A DNA stretch of 37,331 bases from an uncultured Endomicrobiia bacterium. Lineage in GTDB: Bacteria > Elusimicrobiota > Endomicrobiia > Endomicrobiales > Endomicrobiaceae. This document shows, one piece after another, positions 13,701 to 21,117 of this stretch (the stretch's first letter is position 1; every line of letters begins with the position of its first letter). The notes beneath the pieces were generated by a model. It did not search any database. It was not told the origin of the DNA and saw nothing but the letters and a program-made list of their open reading frames with translations. Made by a program: the position numbers and the translations under genes. The stretch is from contig CAJOJJ010000002.1 of NCBI GenBank assembly GCA_905234925.1, forward strand, positions 1 through 37,331, given 5' to 3'.

Positions 13701-13852
13701 CCTCTTAAACGCGTAATAACGCTTACCAAACCTGTCTGTGTACTGGGATTTAATTCTACGGGAATTCGGAATGTGGTTATGGCAGAAAACATTATCATGG
13801 CAATAACAAGCATCAAAGTTGTTATCGGTTTTCTTATTCCAAATGAAATCAT
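10772..13852 (-). CDS. RND efflux transporter permease (AcrB/MdtB/HAE1-like), first RND subunit of operon
   Basis: 1026 aa; MISFGIRKPITTLMLVIAMIMFSAITTFRIPVELNPSTQTGLVSVITRLRGGVAASEVEKYVTKPMEE; TM4 NVMDNSIVVLEN. Confidence 0.94.
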   Translation of the reverse strand: MISFGIRKPITTLMLVIAMIMFSAITTFRIPVELNPSTQTGLVSVITRLRGGVAASEVEKYVTKPMEEVFSEINGLKEMISSSKESESNIMMTFHHNVNTDFVVIDIREKIAMIKNNLPKESEKPIIAKFEQSDSPIIIMALSSPIKTPEQLREIAEEQIKEKLLRVSGVANVEFGGGRERKFLIEMDNAKLLGYKLSILEVVNKINLANLSVSAGEINENNQNFIIRATGEYTNIDEIKNTAIAITPAGSVVTIGDIATIRDSYYEPTSYSRLNVQDVVSIYVQKESTGNTIKVANEVLKIVDKLEKIVDDDITITVVKNDAEYITKAIKSLVEALLEGGILLAAILFLFMRNVRSIFIVATTMPLSLFMSVILMYFTNQTFNIMTLSGLAMGMANVMDNSIVVLENISFHFHRKTYTNKARLVINGTAEMWQPIFASTVTTIIVFLPLVFLDPEVRQMYVPFGLAITFALVASVIATLIFIPPQIYRWQNKFDLDFQRWYIKVRRIYGRILKFCFRWQTYVWIFVLALFLISARIMLTRDSEFMDTANVNTFRIGIQFPPATRIEVSNEVVRNMEKALMEYRDQVKRVSSKVEKLHTFVEVTVYEKAEEFKEEFRKRFGEFSPAFVYFQDSQAMASKEIFVDFYGQNYDTLKQLAFSASGRLQQVKGLTDVKIRMREDEPEVILAVDYDRLAVFGLTTYFLSNTLHCQLRGLIATQYRTEGKEIETICRLYPDSIKYVDQIPFIGVVNPISDIVYVGQVTDMSKLKSNQEIWRKNKKRFIQISANRAKIGLTTAAEKIKTTLKGVAFPQDYSFNISGDYEKTVKNRGQFMLAVALTVILIFFVLASIFESYLQPALIMFSLPLSIIGVAFCLWGFNKSISLGVWIGMMILFGCIVYSSIIIVDKINQRRIGRTNILRVIFESCKERLRPELITLLMKTLGLLPMVLSRDESSSMWASLGMTVLFGTITGTLLTMLIIPTAYYVLEKPKSSVKMFFKRLGLVALFNFIMRLHKRFFNRNPFEDNV

Positions 13853-13862
13853 ATTAAAAGCA

Positions 13863-13942
13863 GAAGATTGGACGATTGGATGATTGGAAGATTGGTAAAA
13901 ACTTTCTTCTAATCTTCTAATCTTCTATTCTTCTAATCCTCC
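13863..13942. repeat. Short degenerate tandem repeats (GATTGGAA-type) in opposing orientation
   Basis: gaagattggacgattggatgattggaagattgg then ttcttctaatcttctaatcttctattcttctaatcc. Confidence 0.8.
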
Positions 13943-13959
13943 AAAATCGCATTGCGATT

Positions 13960-15180
13960 TTATTTCGTATCTACCTTATCTTCTATAGATTCAAGAAATT
14001 TTACTTTCATACCGTCGGATAACTGTCCCTGCGTTTCAATAACTACCAATTCACCGACATTTATACCGTTCGTTATAACCGTTTTATCCAAAAGTTTTTC
14101 ACCCAACTGACAGGGCCTCATCAAAACAGTTCCTTCGCCGGGCGTTCTAAAGTCGGGATTTACTATAGGAACCAGAAAAGCATTTTCGTTTAACGAAACG
14201 ATACTGTCGTTAGGTACAAGCATAACATTTTTCAACTCTTTAAGCAATATTACGCCTCTGCCGAACATTCCGGACCTTAACAAACCTTCATTGTTTTCAA
14301 CATTTATTTTAATAGTGGATGTTCTTGTTCTTTCTTTAACCGTCGGTGCGATTTCCGCCAAAGTTCCCGTAAATTCCTTACCGTGATAAGAATCACAGTT
14401 TATGGTTACCGTCTGACCGACTGCCAATTTATGAACATCTTTTTCCGGAATATCAACTTCAAAATTAGTGCCTTTATCACTTATAAACTTCGCCACCACA
14501 TCCTGAGGAGTTATGTAATCGCCGGGCTTAATTATTATCTGAGCTAAAATTCCGTCGGCAGGAGCAATAAGATTTGTTTTTGACAAGTTCGACTGCGACA
14601 GTTCGAATTCTGAAAGGGCGGCTTTTACCTTAGACCTTGCAGACTCAATTTCATACTTTGCCTCATACAATTTACTCTCGGAAAGAGCTTTCATTCTGTA
14701 AAGTTCTTCATAAACTTTATATCTTTCCATGGAAGAATTATATGCAGAAACTTCACTTCTGTATTTACTCTTTGCATAATCGGCTTTAGTCATGGCATCT
14801 TTCGGATCGAGAGAACAAATAACTTTTCCTTTCTCTATTCTGTCACCCTCTTTATAATTAAAAGCTGCCAGCTGCCCGTCAAGCTCAAACCTCATTTCAT
14901 TCTCGACGGCACCTTTTATTGTTCCCATAACGGTATATGTGTCTCTGTAATCTTCAATGGCGGCTTTCTTTACTTTAACGGTTATCATATCCTGCTTTTC
15001 TTCAACTACACTGCTTTTTGCAAATCTCAAGAAATACACAGCCAAACCCACCGCGATAAGAATAAGTGCCATAAGAGTAAACAAAAGATATTTCTTCAAA
15101 TTCGGATACTTTTGGCTGAGCCTGCCATATCTGTACGTGATATTTTCCATACATCTGTAGTACAAAAATTTAAGATTCAA
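13960..15180 (-). CDS. RND efflux periplasmic adaptor (membrane fusion protein)
   Basis: 406 aa; N-terminal TM, biotinyl-lipoyl-like halves and APADGILAQIIIKPGDYI; start may be the internal Met (MENITYRYG). Confidence 0.93.
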   Translation of the reverse strand: MNLKFLYYRCMENITYRYGRLSQKYPNLKKYLLFTLMALILIAVGLAVYFLRFAKSSVVEEKQDMITVKVKKAAIEDYRDTYTVMGTIKGAVENEMRFELDGQLAAFNYKEGDRIEKGKVICSLDPKDAMTKADYAKSKYRSEVSAYNSSMERYKVYEELYRMKALSESKLYEAKYEIESARSKVKAALSEFELSQSNLSKTNLIAPADGILAQIIIKPGDYITPQDVVAKFISDKGTNFEVDIPEKDVHKLAVGQTVTINCDSYHGKEFTGTLAEIAPTVKERTRTSTIKINVENNEGLLRSGMFGRGVILLKELKNVMLVPNDSIVSLNENAFLVPIVNPDFRTPGEGTVLMRPCQLGEKLLDKTVITNGINVGELVVIETQGQLSDGMKVKFLESIEDKVDTK

Positions 15181-15201
15181 GTTTTTCTCCTTTTCCTTAT
15201 T

Positions 15202-16605
15202 TTATCGTAATGACATCAATGTAAGTCTTTCAAGTTCGACAATGGAAGAAATATTGGAAAACAATGCTCTTGTAAAAGAAGATATCGCTTCGGCATAGTT
15301 CCAAGACTGTTCCATCAACTCTACGGTCTGCACTTCATACAAATCATTTCTCTTTTTCATAAGTGCAAGTTTTCTTTCTTTAACTTTCAGCTCGTTTCTG
15401 TAAACCCTTGCACTGCTTAAAGAGATTATATACTCGTTGTAAGCTTTCTCTACCGCCATTCTGCTGTCTCTGAGCAGATCAACCAAATCGGCATTTAACT
15501 GTCTTTTTGACACCGCACTTTCTTTTGCGTCCACAAAATACTGTATATCGTCGAGAATTGCCAACTGAACATTAAATACGTCGGTTTCAACTCTCTTACT
15601 GGCGTCAACTATCGAAGTAGGATCAGTTCTATCCATGGTATAAGATGCATTGAGCGAATTTCCCCACAAACCCCATGCAAGTTTTGCTCCCAAACTCCAA
15701 GACGTGGTAAGCTGCAACGGTTCGGTAACAAAAGCTTCACCTGCCTTACCGTAAAAACCTTCGGCAGAAATTTTAGGTAAAATTTTAGCTCTGTTAATTT
15801 TTATTTTTTCGTCTGCCATTTCAAGCTGAACTCTTGCAGACTGAACATCCAGATTGTTAGTCTGTACAAAACTTATACAGTCCTGTAAATTAAATGCTAT
15901 CTCAAAAGCATCTGTGGGCAGTTCATCTGAAACATTGGCAGGAATTTCATCAAGTGCAGGTACACCGACTATTTCCGCAAGTTTTCTTGTGGAATATTCA
16001 AGATTAATTCTTGACGAAGATAAAAGATTTTCAACTTTGTCTCTGAAATTTTCGGACTCCGCCAAATCAAGCTCCGAAATAGCTTTAGCTTTATACTCTA
16101 TCTGTGTTTTAGAGAATAAGTTTTCCACTTCTTCAAAAGCTTTGCTCAAAGCGGAAAACTCCATTTTCAATGTAAGATATTCATAATATGCATTTTTTAC
16201 TTTTGCATAAAGCTCTTCTCTCGTCTTAGTATAATTAAAATTTGCCGCATCTTTCATCAACTGATTGTATTTAAGCGTAGCCTTATTTCCGCCGCCTTGA
16301 TATATGGGCATACTGGCTCTGACACCTACACTTTCGGATTTGTATTCTTCCGTATTAACCGTAGTACCGAGCGCCGTCTTACCTTTGGAAGTTTCGCTCT
16401 GAAGAATCAGCTGAGGAAAATAAGAACGAATGGCACCGGTAACTCTTAACTGAGCAAGATCCACCTGTTCGGCCGCAACGGCAAGCTTCTGATCTCTTGC
16501 CTGTGCAAGCTTCAGACATTCTTCAAGGAACTCATCTTTCTCACAAAAACAGACGGACGGAAAAAGTAAACATAAAGTTATGATACTTATAAATTTTTTA
16601 ATCAC
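15202..16605 (-). CDS. TolC-family outer membrane efflux protein
   Basis: 467 aa; signal peptide, coiled-coil repeats, QLILQSETSKGKTALGT, position in the RND operon. Confidence 0.92.
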   Translation of the reverse strand: MIKKFISIITLCLLFPSVCFCEKDEFLEECLKLAQARDQKLAVAAEQVDLAQLRVTGAIRSYFPQLILQSETSKGKTALGTTVNTEEYKSESVGVRASMPIYQGGGNKATLKYNQLMKDAANFNYTKTREELYAKVKNAYYEYLTLKMEFSALSKAFEEVENLFSKTQIEYKAKAISELDLAESENFRDKVENLLSSSRINLEYSTRKLAEIVGVPALDEIPANVSDELPTDAFEIAFNLQDCISFVQTNNLDVQSARVQLEMADEKIKINRAKILPKISAEGFYGKAGEAFVTEPLQLTTSWSLGAKLAWGLWGNSLNASYTMDRTDPTSIVDASKRVETDVFNVQLAILDDIQYFVDAKESAVSKRQLNADLVDLLRDSRMAVEKAYNEYIISLSSARVYRNELKVKERKLALMKKRNDLYEVQTVELMEQSWNYAEAISSFTRALFSNISSIVELERLTLMSLR

Positions 16606-16936
16606 CGGAAATTCCTTTATTTTTAAAAATCTTTTTTCTGTAAATTATCATTAAAACTATTGCAACCAGCAAAATAACCGCTATCAGGGGAACTATATAT
16701 TTTACGACGTAATTATTTATTATATATTCGGCGTAATCTTTACCGCAAAGATAAACACCTAAAGCCAAAATCCCCCATGACAAAGCATATGTAATAACCG
16801 ACAAAAAATAAAAAATCTTTCTGCCTGTTTTCTGCCCGTAATAACCGAAAAGAGCGGCACCTAACCAACCGACCGGAACGTTTATGGCAATCAAAATTAT
16901 TCCTATTATAACTTCCGTAGTAAATTTTATTGTCAT
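16598..16936 (-). CDS. Small multi-pass membrane protein, unknown function
   Basis: 112 aa, 3 hydrophobic helices; overlaps CpXC gene by 4 nt (ATGA) and tolC by 8 nt. Confidence 0.8.
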   Translation of the reverse strand: MTIKFTTEVIIGIILIAINVPVGWLGAALFGYYGQKTGRKIFYFLSVITYALSWGILALGVYLCGKDYAEYIINNYVVKYIVPLIAVILLVAIVLMIIYRKKIFKNKGISGD

Positions 16937-17595
16937 TTTTTTACTTTTTTATGAACTAAAATTTCATCCAAACAGGAAATATTATTTTTTATCCTCTTAA
17001 GAAACTTATCGTACTCCGTAAGGTTAGGATTGTGAGCTAACAACATTTCCAATCCCGAGACAATATCTTCCTTTATGTTGCCTGAAGTTTCTTTCTTTTT
17101 TGGGATAGTGTGCATTACACAGAGATTCCTTGCTGCGGAAGGTTTGATATGTATTAAATCAAGACCTATTCTCTTTGCAAGAAAGCCCAAAATATCAATT
17201 TCGTCTTTTACATAATCTTCGTTATTTAAAGTTTTTATTAAATCTTCTATACCGAAATAAAGAACGGGATGAAAATCTATCTCGTCAAACCCCTCTATTC
17301 CCGAGGAAGCTTCCTTAAAATCATCAAGCATTTTCTTCCTGTAAGCTGCAGCCATAGCTTCATGTTCTTTAGGATAAACATAAGCTATCAATTCATTAGC
17401 CAAATCCTGATAAATAAAGAATTGTTCGTAATAAAAGAAGTTATTACATTTAGGACACTGCACGGTATTAAAGCGTCCCGACAAAATAAGCTCTCTTAAG
17501 TCGGGATCATCAAAAACATTTACCGCTTTCCACAGTTCAGCTTCAAACTTTTCTCCGCAGCTGCATTTGATTTCACAATTAGTTAGTATAGACAT
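16933..17595 (-). CDS. CpXC domain protein
   Basis: N-terminal INCEIKCSCGEKFEAELWKAVNVFDDPDLRELILSGRFNTVQCPKCNNFFYYEQFFIYQD matches CpXC family style (CxC ... CPKC). Confidence 0.82.
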   Translation of the reverse strand: MSILTNCEIKCSCGEKFEAELWKAVNVFDDPDLRELILSGRFNTVQCPKCNNFFYYEQFFIYQDLANELIAYVYPKEHEAMAAAYRKKMLDDFKEASSGIEGFDEIDFHPVLYFGIEDLIKTLNNEDYVKDEIDILGFLAKRIGLDLIHIKPSAARNLCVMHTIPKKKETSGNIKEDIVSGLEMLLAHNPNLTEYDKFLKRIKNNISCLDEILVHKKVKK

Positions 17596-17640
17596 ATGTA
17601 TATTCTACCATATTAGGATGTTTTTTTCAATGATTTTTAA

Positions 17641-18834
17641 TTATTCTGCCGTAAAATAATCGAACATATATTTAAAGCTTAAATTTGCAATTTTTAAATC
17701 GGAAAAAGATTCGTAAAGTCTCATTTTGGATTTATTCAACATTTCGGAATGAATACCGTATCTTAAAGCCAGAGATGCCTCAATGTATGCGGAAAGCTTA
17801 TCGCACATTTCCACAAGTTTACCGTCGGCAGCATTAAATTCATCCTTGTTATATTTTACCGGAATATCGGTATCATTTAAAAACTTAATTTCGCCGTTTT
17901 CAACAAATCTGTTGGCAAATTCATGTTCCACAAAATATTTCATTTCAAAATGCCAGCTCGGCGGAAGAAGAGGAAGTATTCTGTTTTCAACCTGTCTTTT
18001 TTCGTATTCTTTTATAATATCTTCCAAACCCTCAACGGAAAATTTTACCGGGCTGATAATATCTTTAGTTAAAATTTCCGGTAAATCGTGAAAGAGTGCA
18101 GAGAAAAAATTGTTGTAGGTTCTTTTTTCGCAGATACCCATTTCCATTGAGAAAAGATAAACAAAAATTGCCACTATAAACATATGCCCGAGAACGGTAG
18201 TTTTGGGCTGTCTGAAAAGCTGCGCCCATCTCTGCTGAAATCTCAGCTGTCCGCACAGATCCAAAAAGCCGTAATATTTTTTATTCATTATTAATTTTTT
18301 GACACCGACGAAATCCTGATATTTTGAAATGCAGGAATCGACCGTTTCTTTGGTAGTGTCTATTCCGTAAAGCACCTGATTTAACGGATAAATAATGCCG
18401 AATTCCCATCTTGTAGAAAATTCGTGTGAAGCGGCAAGAATTCTTTTTTCGTATTTGGAATATTCGTCGTCAAAAAGATATTGTTCAAATCTCTTTGTGA
18501 AGTCCGCACCTAATTTTTCTATATCTTCTCTTAAATTTTCAAGCACCCATTTATTCAATTCTTTTTTCTTTTTCGACATTATTTCATGATACACTTCCGG
18601 TTTTAAATCCGTCAGCATCGTTCTGTGGAAAAATTCAAAAATTGCGCCCTCAATAAGCTGAGTCCAATTGATTTTTTTATTTTCTTCTTCGTCGAACTTT
18701 GCAATAATATAAGCAATAATCATTTTGTGAGCCTGTTTATCGATTTCAAAAAAATCAAACGGGCGAATGTGATCATTCCATCTTAAAATATTTGCTGCGG
18801 AAAAGATTCGTTCTATTATTTGTTTACTTATCAT
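17641..18834 (-). CDS. HD-domain phosphohydrolase-like protein
   Basis: 397 aa; HMFIVAIFVYLFSMEMG...ALFHDLPEILTKDIISPVK contains H...HD...D pattern of HD family (YfbR-like). Confidence 0.82.
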   Translation of the reverse strand: MISKQIIERIFSAANILRWNDHIRPFDFFEIDKQAHKMIIAYIIAKFDEEENKKINWTQLIEGAIFEFFHRTMLTDLKPEVYHEIMSKKKKELNKWVLENLREDIEKLGADFTKRFEQYLFDDEYSKYEKRILAASHEFSTRWEFGIIYPLNQVLYGIDTTKETVDSCISKYQDFVGVKKLIMNKKYYGFLDLCGQLRFQQRWAQLFRQPKTTVLGHMFIVAIFVYLFSMEMGICEKRTYNNFFSALFHDLPEILTKDIISPVKFSVEGLEDIIKEYEKRQVENRILPLLPPSWHFEMKYFVEHEFANRFVENGEIKFLNDTDIPVKYNKDEFNAADGKLVEMCDKLSAYIEASLALRYGIHSEMLNKSKMRLYESFSDLKIANLSFKYMFDYFTAE

Positions 18835-18911
18835 TTTTGCTCCTATCCAAATTTATGTAGTTAAGAATTATTATATCATTTTTGGGAAAGAATAGGAAGA
18901 AAAATTTTATG

Positions 18912-18946
18912 AAAAAAGCAGGGGGATGCTATGTTAGCCCCCCGCC
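18912..18946 (-). terminator. Rho-independent terminator after the pilin gene
   Basis: Minus strand GGCGGGGGGCTAACATAGCATCCCCCTGCTTTTTT. Confidence 0.75.
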
Positions 18947-19005
18947 ATATTATGAGAATTTACTCTTTTTATCAAATAAATTTTATTTTTAAACTATCTA
19001 CAAAA

Positions 19006-19557
19006 TTAGTTTTGCCATGAACCATCCCATTTTGTAGAGATTTTCATCCCCTTAGTTATGTTATACATTAATTCCAAAGCATCAATAGTCAAAGCTCCTT
19101 CTTCATTTGTTTTATATGCTGCAGCATCAAAATAAGTTTTTGGATCTGCTGCAATAGTCTGTCCAACATGAAAAGATGTAAACCATTTATTACCTCTTGC
19201 ATCTATACCTAAAATAGGATCATATATTGTCCAACTGCCATTTTCTCCTTGATGTCTTAAAAAATTACCATACTCACCATAATAAGCTTTCTGTGCAGAA
19301 AGTATAACTCCTAATAACGCATATCCCTCAGTCCATTTTGCTTTATCAACATACCCTCTATAAATCGGAACAGAAATTACCGACAAGATAATAACAATTG
19401 CGATTGTGATAACCAACTCTACAAGTGTGAAAGCGGCACGGCGAACGACAGATCTCTCGTCGCTTCGCTCACTCGAGATGACAGGAATGTCTATTTCGGG
19501 AATGACAGATGAACTACAACGACACCGGATTGCCACGCCGACTTCGTCGGCTCGCAA
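19006..19557 (-). CDS. Type IV pilin / pseudopilin-like protein with unusual repeat-encoded N-terminus
   Basis: AFTLVELVITIAIVIILSVISVPIYRGYVDKAKWTEGYALLG N-methylation motif with E5; TTG start lies inside a repeat; real start uncertain. Confidence 0.85.
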   Translation of the reverse strand: MRADEVGVAIRCRCSSSVIPEIDIPVISSERSDERSVVRRAAFTLVELVITIAIVIILSVISVPIYRGYVDKAKWTEGYALLGVILSAQKAYYGEYGNFLRHQGENGSWTIYDPILGIDARGNKWFTSFHVGQTIAADPKTYFDAAAYKTNEEGALTIDALELMYNITKGMKISTKWDGSWQN

Positions 19558-19561
19558 TGAC
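19451..19561. repeat. Cluster of GAT-arm/arm'-ATGACA palindromes overlapping the pilin 5' end
   Basis: GATCTCTCG...CGAGATGACA (19451-19483), partial TTTCGGGAATGACA (19484-19507), GGATTGCCACGCC...GGCTCGCAATGAC (19527-19561). Confidence 0.8.
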
Positions 19562-19593
19562 GGATGAACAACAATCGGAGTGCAGGATAAAAA

Positions 19594-20832
19594 CTATGGT
19601 AATTTTTTGCGGGCGATGGTAAGAACGGGAAAAAGTTTTATATCTTGCTGAGGAATTTCAATATCAACGGCGATGTTTGATTGACCGGGAGACAGAGTCT
19701 CTACAAATTTTTTAGTTCCCGAAATTTTCATATCGCCGATTTTTAGTTTATATGGTTCAAATTGGTACGGAGACAGCAAATCTATTTCGTCACCTTTTGA
19801 AAGTTTATGACGCAGTTCCAACGTTATAACATTGTCTTTTACTTCTCTGACAAAACCGCAGTTTCTGTAATCACTTTTACTGCCTGTATCATTATAATCC
19901 TGTGCGGTATCATCGGGAATACCGTTAAAAAAACCTAAAGTGTATCTTCTGTTTTGAAGAGTTTCAAGCTCTTTCATATATTTTTCACTGTTCCAGTTTT
20001 GAGGATTTGCGTAATAATCATCAATTGCTTTTCTGTAAATTCTTGCGGTTTGTGCTACATAATATTCACTCTTGGTTCTGCCCTCTATTTTTAAAGAATC
20101 TATTTTTGCGTCAAGAATTTCGTTGAGTTTGGGCATTAAACATAAATCTTTGGAATTAAAAAAATATGTTCCTTTCTCGTCTTCTTCTATGGGATAGTAT
20201 TCGCCGGGACGAAGCTCCTCTTCCAAATACATTTTATATTTCCATCTGCATGAGTGGGCACAAGCACCCTGATTAGCACTGCGTGATGCCATAAATGCCG
20301 ATATTAAACATCTTCCCGAATAGCTGATACACATTGCACCATGTATAAACATTTCTATTTTTATATCGGGACATTTTTGTTTTATCTCTTTTATCTCGGA
20401 AAAAGATGTTTCGCGTGCCATAACGCACTGCGTTGCACCCATTTTTTTCCAAAAATCTACCGTTAAATAAGAAGAAACATTTGCCTGAGTGGAAATGTGT
20501 ATGGGAAGATTAGGAATTCTGTCTTTTACGAACTGAAAAACGCCCGGATCGGAAATGATTATACCGTCGGGATTTAATTCCCTTATTGTTTTTACGAACG
20601 TGGAAAGTTTGTCGATATCTTTATTATGAGAAAATAAATTTAATGTTAAATAGATTTTTTTATTTTTATTGTGAACAAATTCTATTCCCTTTTTCAAATG
20701 TTCCAACGGAAAAGAAGACCTTGCACGGAGGGACAAGTCCGGTGTGCCGGAATAGACGGCATCTGCACCGTAAAGTATTGCGGTTTTGAGTTTTGTAAGA
20801 GAACCTGCCGGCAATAGTAATTCACTTTTCAT
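19594..20832 (-). CDS. Peptidase U32 family protein (YegQ/RlhA-like)
   Basis: MKSELLLPAGSLTKLKTAILYGADAVYSG, EMFIHGAMCISYSGRCLISAFMASRSANQGACAHSCRWKY signature. Confidence 0.94.
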   Translation of the reverse strand: MKSELLLPAGSLTKLKTAILYGADAVYSGTPDLSLRARSSFPLEHLKKGIEFVHNKNKKIYLTLNLFSHNKDIDKLSTFVKTIRELNPDGIIISDPGVFQFVKDRIPNLPIHISTQANVSSYLTVDFWKKMGATQCVMARETSFSEIKEIKQKCPDIKIEMFIHGAMCISYSGRCLISAFMASRSANQGACAHSCRWKYKMYLEEELRPGEYYPIEEDEKGTYFFNSKDLCLMPKLNEILDAKIDSLKIEGRTKSEYYVAQTARIYRKAIDDYYANPQNWNSEKYMKELETLQNRRYTLGFFNGIPDDTAQDYNDTGSKSDYRNCGFVREVKDNVITLELRHKLSKGDEIDLLSPYQFEPYKLKIGDMKISGTKKFVETLSPGQSNIAVDIEIPQQDIKLFPVLTIARKKLP

Positions 20833-21031
20833 AAAAAAACCTTATATCGGTCTTAATATTTGGTCTGCAACCTCGCATTTACCTCCCTTATGTACTCACC
20901 GCTCCGCTACACTTCCTGCACACCTCGGTCGGCAAATGCTTCGTTTCGCCTCAAATCTTAAGACCTCTGAAATCGCTTCGCGATTTATTGTATTTTATAT
21001 TTAACTTTTTGCTTAGCAAAAAAATGACACC

Positions 21032-21059
21032 GGATTGCCACGCTTCGCTCAGGATGACA
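21032..21059. repeat. Chimeric intergenic palindrome unit
   Basis: GGATTGCCACGCTTCGCTCAGGATGACA: left arm of one unit type, right arm of another. Confidence 0.65.
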
Positions 21060-21117
21060 ACAACGCCGAATTGCTATCGAAATACATTGTACATTATAAT
21101 AATTTCTTTCGGCAATT

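Noticed and set aside
7888-13883. Many 60-98 aa ORFs overlapping the RND genes
   Set aside because: Antisense or out-of-frame to long, well recognised CDSs.
13863-13942. Possible CRISPR-like array from short repeats
   Set aside because: Units only 7-9 nt, degenerate, no spacers of constant size, no cas genes in the window.
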